A stretch of 40,700 nucleotides of DNA from Halisarca cf. caerulea (lineage: Eukaryota > Porifera > Demospongiae > Chondrillida > Halisarcidae). The DNA lies in contig CAUJGJ010000372.1 of NCBI GenBank assembly GCA_963170055.1, positions 47,501 to 88,200 on the forward strand. Reading direction: 5' to 3'. A program made the position numbers and the translations under genes. The notes beneath the pieces were generated by a model. The model was not told where the DNA came from and made no database searches. It saw only the letters and a list, made by a program, of their open reading frames with translations. Positions 10,228-19,809 of this stretch are shown here, piece after piece; positions within the stretch are counted from its first letter, which is position 1, and every line of letters begins with the position of its first letter.

Positions 10228-10458
10228 TCAGTTTTGTGAAGAACGAACACGAGGTGCCGCCATCTTTTGCGCCTTTTTCATCAGACCCTCCATTGGAAAT
10301 AAGCGCCCTACAATGTTATCGACTACATGAACAGTCAATCTGGTCGGCAATTTGTTGTGCAGAAAGTTCGATTTTTCATTAAATGGCTCCAACAAGTATC
10401 GGTGAGTTCTTATGCATATATTCTTGTCATTGATAGCTTTTCTGGGCGAAAGTGGCAT
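10228..10458 (-). CDS. Short ORF1 upstream of and overlapping the retroelement ORF2
   Basis: A 76-codon ORF starting ATG at 10458 and ending TGA at 10230-10228. The last A of its stop is the first base of the ORF2 ATG (TGATG). Such overlaps allow termination-reinitiation in some bicistronic non-LTR elements such as SART1, where the overlap is TAATG. The product is basic (12 Lys/Arg in the first 50 residues) and shows no domain I know. It could be a real ORF1, a regulatory upstream ORF, or a chance frame; the exact overlap favours one of the first two. Confidence 0.5.
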   Translation of the reverse strand: MPLSPRKAINDKNICIRTHRYLLEPFNEKSNFLHNKLPTRLTVHVVDNIVGRLFPMEGLMKKAQKMAAPRVRSSQN

Positions 10459-10950
10459 ACTTGACGACTAAGACTCGGAGACAGTGGCACTGGCTTGCGT
10501 GCGAAATCAATCGATTAGTACAAAGTCAGAAAGTAGACTGAGCCTGCTAACATTTTGCCGATTTTAGCTAGTGTTTCATTTGTGATCTAGGATATCCTGG
10601 ATAGTATAGTGCAGTTACCTGTCACAGCACTTTCTTACATTGATTCGGCATTCTGCAACGATCATTCGGGGTGGGATGGTCGATATCGGCGGCGGTACCT
10701 GGCCCTTCTTGACGGCACTAGTGTAGCTTGAACATTGCGACTAAGCATTGATGTGCTTTTATAAATACCTAAACAAAACAGCTTTTTGCCTTTTCAAAGT
10801 CGATAAGATTCGAAAAATTCTGCTATCGCTAAACCACTGTAAGCGCCCGCTACTGATGACGTATTACAACGTTTACCTTCTGTTGGTAATGACGTATAGG
10901 TAAAATGTGACAAATTCCACAAATTCCGTAACTTTGTCGCCTGTAATCCC
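10459..10950. other. No recognised gene
   Basis: Sequence upstream of the retroelement. It may contain its 5' untranslated region and internal promoter, but I see no repeat, TIR or ORF to support a call. Confidence 0.4.
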
Positions 10951-10954
10951 CAAC

Positions 10955-11416
10955 TTCCAAAAAGCACTATAATGCCCCTGTGTGGGCTGGGATATCAAGG
11001 AGAGGAGCCACAAGGATTATTATTTTCTATGTCATAACGACAGCATGCATAATGGTGAAATACTGTTAGCATCTTTGTTACCATTTATCAAGGAGAAGTA
11101 TCCTCTAGGCCATTGACTTTGTCAAGATAATGGTCTAAGAATACCAGCCGTCAGTCTTTTTTCCATGAGAAAAACATGAATTGGTGGAAAAATCCAGCAG
11201 AGAGCCCCAATCTCAACCCAATAAAGAAGGTTTGGGTGTTTTTGAAGAATATTTTATGAGAAAGGTACAAACCCAAGAACCTGGCTGAGCAGAAAAGAGG
11301 AATAAAGACATATTGGAAGCAAATGACACCTAAAGTCTGTTCTAGGTATGTTGACCATTTGGCTAAAGTTCTTTCAGATGTTATCGAAGAAGAGGGAGGT
11401 CCTTCTGGACATTGAA
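10955..11416 (+). pseudogene. Tc1/mariner transposase C-terminal remnant
   Basis: WAGISRRGATRIIIF near 10983-11027, LLPFIKEKYP near 11075-11105, QDN near 11125-11140, NWWKNPAES-NLNPI near 11179-11223 and a C-terminal VIEEEGGPSGH ending before the stop at 11414 follow the Tc1 catalytic domain in order, with several frame changes. The Glu expected after NPI is Lys (AAG, 11224-11226), so one of the three catalytic acids is lost. No N-terminal DNA-binding part or terminal repeats were found near it. Confidence 0.82.
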
Positions 11417-11676
11417 TAACTTTTTCGTATATGTGCGTACATACGTTTTCTTGTGATAAACATGTTACTGTACATGTACTGTTGCTATAGCTGAACTTCT
11501 CTAATTATACTTTAAGCCTAATATTATTTACATTGCATATGTAAGCCTTCAAAGATTTCTGCAGGCAAAATTTGACTAACCACAGATGATCACACAGCAA
11601 CCTACAAATATACTGCAGAAACCCACACATACACTTGTGGAAAAAATTAAGTTTCTTGTGACTTGTTCTGTACATA

Positions 11677-12834
11677 CCGTATGGACTGAAACTTTCGCGG
11701 TACTAAACTTTCGCGGTTGCAAAAATTTAGGGATTTTCGCGTTTAAACTTTCGCGGTTGCCAATCTCTGAGGACATTTTCACGGACAGCTCATGCATAAT
11801 TTATTCAAAAAATGGCCGCCGACGCGCCAGCTACAAATAGTCCGGCCAGCTGTACCCATGTTTATACGCAAGCGCTGGATGTGGGTCCAAGCTGGCTGGA
11901 CTACAGAGACTGCCGACTTTATGGTAGCAGTATTCAAGCCAGCTGGCTGGACCCTGGTTACAGTGGTAGCAGCTGTTTATTGGGAATATCTTTATAGCGA
12001 TGAGGTAATATACTTGATCTAAACGTGGTCTTTGTTCTCCGGCGGCGTTCAGTTAAGAGTCGCAATGTTCGAGTTGGAGAGTTGTATTCGTGGCTACCAT
12101 GTTTATTATTTAGCGTGGACTCCTCTCTTCCACATCAGCTCCCAGTAGCAATGGACGGCCTGTATGTTGCTTCAGTGGGCCTTCCACATTTGGTACCTTG
12201 TCAACTGTGCTGCATTGCTCTCCATTCTTACGAGCAAGCATGGAATGGTAATCCTTTTTCCACCCTCGCACACTGGATTCCTTAAGGTTAAGTCCTTCCC
12301 TGCTGAAGTGGCGTACGGCAGCTGCTATACCGTTTTCTGAAGCATATTTGGCAATCTTCGCCTTCTTCTCCGTGCTTAGTTTCTCATAGGCGCCTCTTTT
12401 TCTAGGTTCTGCAACCGCTTCTGTCCTTTTGAGTTCTTCTCGCACCGCCTGTGCAGTAGAAGCAGGGACAACCTTGTCCAGGGAAGGGAAATCATCCTCA
12501 GAGGAATCGCGTCCAGATTTCTTCTCGAAATAGCGAAGGATCGACATAACGATAACAAAACGAACAAAACTACCTGGAACGGGTTTGAGTATCTATGATA
12601 CAAGCTTGTTGCAGCACCTATACGATCAAGACCAAGTCTGCATGAAAGAACAAAGACAACGACTAAACCGAACCATAGATAGAACTACGTACCTCGCTGT
12701 GGCATTGCGCAATTCGCATAACGCCGGCCATTTTCTCTTCAGAGTAAATTTTCGCGGATTATACTTTTCGCGGATGTCCACTGATCCGCGAAAACCGCGA
12801 AAGTTTAGTACCGCGAAAGTTTCGGTCCATACGG
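11677..12834. mobile_element. Pogo-like DNA transposon derivative with TA target duplication
   Basis: A 1158-bp unit with inverted ends: CCGTATGGACTGAAACTTTC on the left and its near-complement at 12815-12834 on the right, and the similarity continues inward for about 45 bp with tandem CTTTCGCGG motifs. Both ends are flanked by TA. Inside is an ORF matching only the N-terminal DNA-binding part of pogo/Tigger-type transposases. The catalytic domain is absent, so it cannot move by itself. The left interior (11812-11990) is GC-richer and holds a partly repeated GCTGGCTGGAC motif of unknown origin. Confidence 0.85.
12110..12547 (-). CDS. Truncated pogo-type transposase, DNA-binding domain only
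   Basis: A 145-codon ORF. Residues about 50-130 (KRGAYEKLSTEKKAKIAKYA, ENGIAAAVRHFSRE, SSVRGWKKDY, then GRPLLLG) match the CENP-B/pogo N-terminal helix-turn-helix and the GRPLLLG linker that normally leads to the second HTH and the DDE domain. The ORF ends soon after GRPLLLG. The frame is intact with an ATG start. If expressed it could bind terminal repeats without cleaving, but that is inference. Confidence 0.65.
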   Translation of the reverse strand: MSILRYFEKKSGRDSSEDDFPSLDKVVPASTAQAVREELKRTEAVAEPRKRGAYEKLSTEKKAKIAKYASENGIAAAVRHFSREGLNLKESSVRGWKKDYHSMLARKNGEQCSTVDKVPNVEGPLKQHTGRPLLLGADVEERSPR

Positions 12835-12851
12835 TATACATGACAAATTGA

Positions 12852-12961
12852 ATGGTGTGTGTGTGTGTGTGTGTCTGTGTGTGCATGTGTGTGTGCGTGT
12901 GTGTGTACATCTGCACAGTCCATGTATGTGTGTGTGTGTGTGTGTGGGGGGGGGGGGGGGG
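12852..12961. repeat. TG microsatellite ending in poly-G
   Basis: Interrupted (TG)n from 12852 to about 12944, followed by about 16 G. It begins directly after the right end of the pogo-like element. Confidence 0.95.
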
Positions 12962-13458
12962 TATTGTGTACATACAAACCAGTTATATATACAAGAACCA
13001 CCTCATGTAATATCTACACACTTGATGTAAAGGTTGCACCTGGATACAGGTTTCCTACCTAGAGCCATGTTCACAATATGTGCATCGCAAGAGATTTTGG
13101 CTGATCACAGATCAGATCGATGATCAGGATTGATGTCACTTAATTTTTTTGTATTATGCATGTATTAGTGGTCGACGTAGCTTAGTATTTTAGTATATAT
13201 TCCTGTGTTTCACCACATTCATAAAATGGCTGTATCAACATATATTTTATGGTAATTGCTCCCATGACAAGCCTTGCAACGTATTATGAACCAAGCTTAA
13301 GCCAAGTTGTAATGACTTGAGGATAAACTTTATGCCGCAAACTACAAAAAGAATAATCCTTTCAAGCCACATATACTTGCAGAATCCTTTTGCAGTGTGT
13401 ATGCCTGACAAAATAAGTATGTCTGTGTGCACACTGCGTGTACGTACGTATAATATTG
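12962..13458. other. No recognised gene
   Basis: AT-rich non-coding sequence between two TG repeats. Nothing recognised. Confidence 0.4.
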
Positions 13459-13520
13459 TGTGTGTGTGTATGTGTACGTATGTGTGTGTGTGTGTGTGTG
13501 TGTGCATGTGTGTGGAGGAA
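13459..13520. repeat. TG microsatellite
   Basis: Interrupted (TG)n with TACG variants. Confidence 0.9.
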
Positions 13521-13789
13521 GGGGAGGGTGGATGTGTGTGTTATTATTGTGTGCACATGTGATTAAGCAGCTACAATGCAGTTATGTGTAGAAGAACCAC
13601 ACTCTATCTAACAACTTTACCAAGTCAACAGCATGTTGGAGATGCAGTTATCTCCATCCAATAATTATGTATGATCCTAACGACGATTTGCAATTGTACA
13701 ACCAAATGATGAGGTATTGCTGAAAAGGTGTAAGCTACAGTATTCTAGTGCAGCTAGACTTCCCCCCTCCCTCTCACCATGTAGCCCTT

Positions 13790-14200
13790 AAAGTAGAAAA
13801 TGTAGACATTGAGCAGGTTCAAAAGTTCAAATTTCTTGTAGTTACTGATACATTATCTTAGGGTGATCACATCGAAGTTGTTTGTAACAATGTTACTTGT
13901 AGTCTCAGCCTTCTAAGTCACCTCTCTTGGTTTCTCCCCCGGCCTTTTCTTCACTACCTCAAATCGTACATTTTTCACTTATTTGACTACTGTGATAATG
14001 TGTGGTCTGTTTGCACTGAAGAGGAGAGTCATCAGTTGGAAGCACTTTTAATCTTTGCTTGTAGAACTGTCCTTCACAAACATTAAGATTATTCTGTTTC
14101 TGCTCGTAAAGAATTAGGACAACATCCAATGCTGGAGACTTTTGGGTTCTCACAAAAATATGTGAAAAACACTTTTTGAACGAGTAGCTCATAATTTTTG
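13790..14200 (+). pseudogene. LINE reverse transcriptase 3' fragment
   Basis: The + strand encodes, with interruptions, the C-terminal part of a LINE ORF2: FKFL-VTDTLS, GDHIEVVCNNVT, LSWFLPRPFLHYLKSYI, FDYCDNVWSVCTEEESHQLE, FACRTVLHK and ARKELG. The order and wording match the post-RT region of CR1/L2/Jockey-like elements. It may belong to the same family as the LINE at 20.4-23.9 kb, but the two copies do not overlap in extent so I cannot test this. Stops and shifts make it non-functional. Confidence 0.78.
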
Positions 14201-14236
14201 TACACATCATGTATCTCTTTTCACACACCAATTACC

Positions 14237-14545
14237 TTATGATTATTATTATTATTATATTATGTTAACGTAATGATAAGAAAAATGTTATTAATAACAA
14301 TAATAATATTATAACTAACACATGTACGTATATGCATACATAAAACAAAACAGTACACCTACAACATACATCCAAAGAAAAAACAAAACAATCAAATAAA
14401 CGAAAGACAACAACAAAACAAACAAAACACAAAAAGTAACCTATTACATTGATCCACGGACGGACAATGTATTGCCCTTTTGAACGGCAACGGACAGTCG
14501 TATTATTATTATTATTATTGTAATAATATGGTATTATGATATTAT
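14237..14545. repeat. ATT microsatellites and A-rich stretch
   Basis: (ATT)n at 14237-14258 and 14500-14545 flank an A-rich, CAAAA-rich stretch. The first may be the tail of the LINE fragment just before it. Confidence 0.75.
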
Positions 14546-15811
14546 TATCACTTTATTTGTTGCTGCATCTTTTTAACCAAACTTTCTTATTTTGGAGTCT
14601 TTGTACTTCCTTCTTGTTTCTTTTGGGTTTTGCCCTTTGTCCCTTTTCCTTTTCTGGGTGCCACTGGCTAAAGTAAGAATACCCTATACCCTGATACGTA
14701 AGTGGAACAGTTATAGCAGGCCAAACTGCTAATTCCATAATCTTATTTCAGATGCCTTCATTGATAGTCTAAGGCTGCATGCATCTAGTGGATCTCATTT
14801 CTCCTCCAACAAAGATTGGTAGATGCAGAAAAAATGAGGTGAAACACTTGGAAGATTTACAAGATGAACTGTAGTGACGGTCCCACATGATTGCACAATC
14901 TGTCAAATTGATATGGCCATGACTTAAGTGGCAACTGGCAATATTTGCTGTCCAATCACAGTCATTCATTTGTTGCTTCCATCGGTATCTATTAATCCTT
15001 AAAATTTCCATGGAAAGTTCCATAGATTATGAGTACCATTCTAGGCCATTAACATAGATTGGCTGGGAATGATACATGATGCTAATGTATTCACAATTAC
15101 TGAATTTGTATCCATGGTGTAAATATACTATTGATTTCACTTGGGACCCAGCCTACCTACTACTACCTTGGTTAATGATACCATATAGCCACAGTCATAT
15201 GTGTATTTAAACCACACCTTTAACTAAAGTTCAGTTTTCTACTACAGTAGATGTAGCCATCAATGTAGTGGTGGATGTAGGCAAGTGTACCCTTGATACT
15301 GGTGTATTCGACTCTGTTATTGCAGCTGACATGGTTGCAGAAGTAGGTGCAAGGTGGTATCTACAATGTTTCTGGGTCTAGTGAATAGTCTGTGTGCAAG
15401 AACGCTGTCAATTGGGTCGTAGTAAGGCCAGTTAGATTGATCATTTTCACTCTTATTATGACCATCTTTCATGTCCTTATATATAGTATCTGCTTTGAGT
15501 TTTCATTTTAACTTTGCTCTGCTTCCATGTTCTGTAGAGGACATTAATACATACGTAGCTGCTCCATGTTATGGCTCCAAATTTCAGCCATCCTCATAGT
15601 GCTGTCCAGCCATGACTGTACAGTTCTATCATACCAGACTTAAATCAAGGCCAAAATTTCCACATGCATCCATGATTGTCCTCCTTACTCATTTTACAAA
15701 TGTTTGCCAATTTTATGTGCGCCTAACCTGCTTACATTATGTGATAATTCACTTCTGTGGAAGATAACTGTCACCCACCACTAGTGTCATCACGCTTCCT
15801 TATGCATGCAA
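14546..15811. other. No recognised gene
   Basis: I searched this stretch for the missing upstream exons of the STK40-like gene (catalytic loop HRDLKLGN and the N-lobe) and did not find them on either strand. Short ORFs only. Confidence 0.45.
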
Positions 15812-15880
15812 TATGTGTGCTGTGTATGTCAATAAACAACTTTTTACATTATGTGTGCTGTGTATGTCAATAGACAACTT
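15812..15880 (+). repeat. 38-bp tandem duplication in intron
   Basis: TATGTGTGCTGTGTATGTCA begins both copies at 15812 and 15850. The copies differ at one position (AATAAACAA versus AATAGACAA). It lies just before the 3' splice site of the first recognised kinase exon. Confidence 0.9.
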
Positions 15881-15928
15881 GCTGTTAGATTTTGTTTTCC
15901 ATGAAATATTTCTCATTATGCTTTGTAG

Positions 15929-16498
15929 AACACTAAATGTAACAATTGTCAACTTCAGTTTGAGCAAACTTTTGATATCAGATGATGAACTACTTAGAGA
16001 CCAGCGAGGAAGTTTGGCATATGTCAGTCCCGATGTGCTTAGCGGTATGTCAATGTTGCTCATTTTTATCATCTTTCTATTAATGAATTCTCTATCTTGT
16101 AGGGTTACCATACAATGGTAAATGCAGTGATATGTGGGCAGTAGGTGTTCTTTTATATACTATGTTGTATGGCCAGTTTCCTTTCTATGATGGTGTTCCA
16201 GAGGAGCTTTTTCGAAGGATTTCAGCTGCTGATTATTGTATTCCAAGGTGAACTATCCGATTATCATTATATCATTCTACTACATGTGCTGTACATATAT
16301 TTTTTTTATCCCCTTAGAGGCATACCTTGTTCATTTGAAGTGCAGACTGTCATTGAAAAGCTCTTGGAATTAGATTCTAGAAAGCGAATGACTGTATCAG
16401 CTCTAATTCAGGAGTTAGAGTGCATAATGTCTCAATGGTCAGTAGCATTGTCCTATGCTAATCCAAGCAGTGCACAAGTGTTCATTCAGTGTTGTTAA
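15929..16498 (+). CDS. STK40: STK40-like (SgK495) pseudokinase, three C-lobe exons
   Basis: Exons 15929-16044, 16103-16247 and 16318 onward, with GT-AG introns of 58 and 70 bp and continuous phase. The joined frame gives the activation-segment to helix-I part of a kinase C-lobe. Signature features match STK40: NFS in place of the DFG triplet (STK40 has NFC), LLRDQRGS, YVSPDVLSG in place of APE, DMWAVGVLLYTMLYGQFPF, EELFRRI and the LLELDSRKR block. STK40 is related to Tribbles; the lack of DFG suggests it acts as a scaffold or regulator rather than an active kinase. The frame ends at a TAA (16496-16498), but a donor-like GTCAGT at 16439 would instead splice after SQW, leading further downstream. 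Upstream exons are not in recognisable form here. Confidence 0.82.
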
Positions 16499-17300
16499 GA
16501 GTGATGTTCTATGTTAGCAGTCATCTGAGACAACTGGATTTTCTTGTGTGCAACCTTTAGCATTGCTTATCTTAATTGTCCATGGTTCATGGGGGGGGGG
16601 GGGGGAGGGGGGGTACAAAAGTGCAATATATCATAGCTAAACAGCTTATACTGATGTATTTATTTGCAAAAACCCTGTTGAAATGTTATTATAATGGAGG
16701 TAGGCCGATTTCTGTTCACACTAATCTAACAAACAGTGTGAAGAATTCGCAGTGGACTTTTACCAATGTTCCTAGCGCTATTCGGTGGGTAACCTCAAAG
16801 GGGTATCTTTCCGTTTGCTTGCGAAATGAAGGATTTTAGAAATTTGCCCATACTTAGCTACACAACGCCATATTTAGTTTACAAATGAAAGCAGAAATAT
16901 ATACAGTTTTTCCTTCACAATCCTTTGTCTGGTAACTCGTCCTAGGAAAAGAAAGCAATCACTTTATGGCCACCATAGATTATCAATACAACAATCAGAG
17001 AGTGTTATTAACTGTATAGCGGAAAGCGGTCTCTTCGCAAAACGTGAGCGGCTATAACCTGCCTCAAGGAGATCAGCCATTTTAAACAATGTGTGTGGAT
17101 TACGGAATTTTTGGGGAATACACAATATGCTGCGCTGACACGCTTAAACATTCTACAAAATAGCTGATTCGTGAACACAACAGAAAACACACACAGTCAA
17201 TGAAAATTGGGCTATAACACCAATGCAACACGTATGTGTGACACAATACTCTAATTCTATCCTTATCATAGTATAGCAAATTGTAGTGGGATGTGGTGCG
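16499..17300. other. No recognised gene
   Basis: Contains a poly-G run at 16588-16613 and otherwise unremarkable AT-rich sequence. Confidence 0.45.
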
Positions 17301-17304
<4 letters not shown>

Positions 17305-17340
<36 letters not shown>

Positions 17341-17647
17341 GTGTTTGTGTGTGTGTGCACGTGCATGTGTGTATGGTGTGTGTATATGCGAGCGTGTGTG
17401 TGTGTGTGTGTGAGAGAGAGAAAGAGGGAGAGAGAGGGAGGGAGGGAGAGAGGGAAGAGGGATCAAGGGAGAGAGAGGTGTGTGTGAGTGTGTGTGTGTA
17501 TATGTGTACATGTGTTTGGGGGAGGGGAGGGGAAGGGAGGGAGAAAAAGAAGGGGTGAAGAGGTACGTGTGTATGTATGTGAGGGGGAGGAGGAGGGAGG
17601 GAGAGAGATAAGTGAGAGGTGTGTGTACATGTGTGTGTCTGCATGTG

Positions 17648-17688
<41 letters not shown>

Positions 17689-17822
17689 ATGTGTGCATGT
17701 GTTTGCGTGTACGTGCGTGTGTGTATGGTGTGCATGCGTGCGTGTGTGTATGGTGTGCATGCGTGTGTGCGTGTGTGTGACATCTGTGTGTATGTGTGTA
17801 CATGTGTGTGTATCTATATATA
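17305..17822. repeat. Long compound TG/GA/GGAG simple repeat
   Basis: About 520 bp of TG repeats alternating with GAGA and GGAGGG purine blocks and GCATGCGTG variants, ending in a short TATATA run. All long ORFs reported across it are repeat artefacts. Alternating TG and purine tracts can form Z-DNA and triplex structures in principle. Confidence 0.95.
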
Positions 17823-18240
17823 TATAATTCCATAGAGCTGAATTTGTCTGTTCGCAAACTCCTCCCGCAGCTCGAGTGCGATCGACGTGAAAAGCGGCAC
17901 ACTTTCAAGGAGCCTCATGGGGAGTGTAATGGTGGGGTAGACGGAAGGCGATTCTCCCCGCCTGAGAAGAGCACCGCAAGAATTTTCTCCTTGCGGAAAA
18001 GACGCCATGTTTTCATAAGCGTGTACGGAATACGTATGCGGTATTCCGGAGACTAGATGTACTTCACAAAGGCGCAACCCTTTGAATTCTGCTTATTGCC
18101 AGAGTTTAGGGGAGGTGGAAGACTAGACGAACGATTATCTTGACGGCTAAGGTGTAACGCCTCCATGGCACTTATATACAAGAGTTCAGGGCGGTCAGGC
18201 AAAGGGTAGACTGAGACATATCGGCGTATCGCATTGGCAC
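17823..18240. other. GC-richer non-repetitive segment with small hairpins
   Basis: This stretch is noticeably richer in CpG than its surroundings. Hairpins occur near 17977-18000 (CCGCAAG / CTTGCGG) and 18026-18050 (CGGAATAC / GTATTCCG). Opposite-strand frames of about 80 codons (17814-18077 and 18053-18298) are open but unrecognised. It could be Helitron interior sequence, because a Helitron helicase tail follows directly. Confidence 0.4.
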
Positions 18241-18244
18241 AAGA

Positions 18245-18476
18245 ACAGCGTAGCGACGATAGAACCCCCTCAGATAGTGAACTGCCTTTCCAGTTCAAAA
18301 GACTGCAGTTCCCTATTCAACCCTGTTTTGCAATGACAGTTAGTAAAACACAAGGGCAAACACTGTAAGAAGTAGGCATTGAATTGAGCACTCCATGTTT
18401 TTGTCATGGGATGCTGTATGTTCTACAGCCAAGGAGTGGATCATGTAACTCGATCAGTAGTGATGCATGCACCAGG
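18245..18476 (+). pseudogene. Helitron Pif1-like helicase C-terminal remnant
   Basis: The + strand encodes TPSDSELPFQFKRLQFPIQP, then CFAMTVSKTQGQTL (18325-18368) and VGIELSTPCFCHGMLYV, the conserved motif V/VI region of Helitron/Pif1 helicases (usually FAMTINKSQGQTL and SHGQLYVA). An in-frame stop follows QTL, and the usual SRV after LYVA is altered. HAPG shortly after resembles the late helicase block. No Rep domain or CTRR terminus was found. Confidence 0.8.
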
Positions 18477-18536
18477 CAGAATTACTAGGTGTGCACAAAT
18501 AAGTGCAGAACCTCACGATCGAGCCTATAGATAATG

Positions 18537-18549
18537 CACGCGCGCACAC

Positions 18550-18590
<41 letters not shown>

Positions 18591-18619
18591 ACACACGACA
18601 TGTACAAACACACACATGT

Positions 18620-18654
<35 letters not shown>

Positions 18655-18671
18655 ACACACACACACCACAT

Positions 18672-18727
<56 letters not shown>

Positions 18728-18903
18728 CACACACACATACACACATATGACATGTACAAACACACACACACACACACATTCATACCAGGCTTCTATTCAG
18801 TGAGGGAGCGGGAGGAAGCTTCCACCCCAAAATTTCATCCTAGGTAGAACCCCCCCACACACACACAACACACACACATACACACACCTGCAATCTCTCT
18901 CCC

Positions 18904-18949
<46 letters not shown>
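18537..18949. repeat. CA microsatellites around a 68-bp mini-element
   Basis: (CA)n at 18541-18777 and 18852-18949 with brief interruptions (ACATGTACGC). Between them, 18786-18853 begins CAGGCTTCTATTCAG and ends CTAGGTAGAACCC, which resembles both ends of the element starting at 18950 with its interior removed. Long Cys/Val and His/Thr ORFs here are artefacts. Confidence 0.9.
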
Positions 18950-18950
<1 letters not shown>

Positions 18951-19483
18951 AGGGTTCTATCTGGTGGGGGGGCAGGGGGGAAGCTTCAACATGCATGTAC
19001 ACCAGACTCTCCTTCCACCCCCTAAAAAATTCCAATTGCAAATTGCTTTCACTGAAAGGTATTCTCTATCCGTGCCTCAACCCGAACATTGACACGCCTC
19101 ACTCCCAAACGCTTTGACAAGCAAGCATTTCATTAAAGAAATAAACAGAAATGGGACAAATCACCAATTTGTACAGCCACACAGGCCAAACGAGAGATCA
19201 GGTCCCTGCACAGCAGAAGTAATCAACCTTGCTTCACTTGGTAACTAGAAATATTGTCTACAAAGAAGTTTTGCACTAATCACTTAAAATTTGTATTTTC
19301 ATATAATACATGAACTACTCCTGCAACCGTATAGTACACAATTGGCATTCCTGGAAACATAATAATTATTGTTCACAGTCATTTCTCATGCAACTCAACA
19401 ATACACACAATGCAACAGTGCACATGATATGACAATGCATACGCCGTGACATAGCAGGTGAGCCTGCCGAAGGCGGGCTTACC
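18944..19483. repeat. Left arm of a large inverted repeat
   Basis: About 540 bp that is the diverged reverse complement of 25339-25866. The outer end is CACACCAGGGTTCTATC, the inner end is a GC-rich hairpin GGTGAGCCTGCC / GGCGGGCTTACC at 19457-19483. Matching landmarks include the block around TTTCACTGAAAGG, AAACAGAAATGGGACAAA and GTGACATAG. The outer CAGGGTTCTATC end resembles the terminal repeat of the hAT-like element at 3834. Confidence 0.9.
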
Positions 19484-19583
19484 TTCTAGTTCTTGATATA
19501 GACATTACACTCAAATTGACTGAATAATTCACTGGATACAACTTCTTCACCTGATATAAGGGTTGCACCCACCACCCAAACTA

Positions 19584-19622
19584 GGGGGGAAGGCGGCCTT
19601 CAACCGCCTGCACCCCTAGTAT
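19584..19622. repeat. GC-rich imperfect hairpin
   Basis: ACTAGGGG...GGCGG pairs with CCGCC...CCCCTAGT around a 7-nt loop. No function assigned. Confidence 0.6.
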
Positions 19623-19809
19623 CTTTATTGCAAGATGAAAGGTTTTATTCACAACATGATTCTAATTTGGTGAAATACGAGTTTGGCTTCTAGCAATCTA
19701 AATCTGCCTTTTTTGCCACATGTTTAGGATATGAATTGTGCAACCTTGCACTGGGTAATTGCTGTATTATCTACATTAGCTGAATTTACCCAATGCTGAG
19801 GTGCCAGAA

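Larger units (their letters stand above)
5956..10228 (-). pseudogene. Retroelement ORF2: Cys-rich domain, repeat linker, reverse transcriptase, nuclease-like C-terminus
   Basis: From ATG at 10228-10226. Residues 7-31 hold eight Cys (C7, C10, C16, C19, C21, C22, C28, C31), a likely zinc-binding module. A Pro/Val/Gln-rich linker from the minisatellite follows. RT occupies about 8830-6960: a metal-binding FVDATNAF block near 7730-7758, a TDGDPLGLAIYAI block near 7570-7610, and YADD at 7493-7504. Next comes a Cys/His segment (HCVCGHFFSVEHALSCHTGG, about 6540-6600), then RLDI and DVRVF acidic blocks and a conserved tail ending near 5960. One frame runs from 10228 to about 6915 with four stops: TAA at 9905, 9878 and 9065, TGA at 7973. 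An 11-bp tandem duplication (6893-6914) shifts the frame, a 1-nt deletion lies near 6490, and stops occur at 6367 (TAG) and 6253 (TGA). Confidence 0.85.
5956..10458 (-). mobile_element. Non-LTR-type retroelement with Cys-rich N-terminus and C-terminal nuclease-like domain
   Basis: A 4.5-kb unit read on the - strand: a 76-codon ORF1, then a long ORF2 with a Cys-rich segment, repeat-encoded linker, RT with YADD box, and a C-terminal domain resembling a PD-(D/E)XK-type nuclease. The architecture resembles a family that recurs as uncharacterised RT proteins in sponge and cnidarian genomes. It has no long terminal repeats and no APE endonuclease upstream of RT. The family name is not certain to me. 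The frame is nearly intact, so the insertion is fairly young. Exact 5' and 3' ends and target duplication are not resolved. Confidence 0.85.

Noticed and set aside
11812..11997. 61-codon ORF with repeated SWLD motif
   Set aside because: Lies inside the pogo-like element and overlaps other open frames; insufficient to call a gene.
12626..13001. His/Thr-rich ORFs near the pogo-like element
   Set aside because: Microsatellite translation.
18053..18298. 81-codon - strand ORF as a host exon
   Set aside because: Part of it is the complement of the Helitron helicase segment and no splice sites or family support it.
17266..18847. Long Cys/Val and His/Thr ORFs up to 251 codons
   Set aside because: They are translations of TG/CA repeats on both strands.
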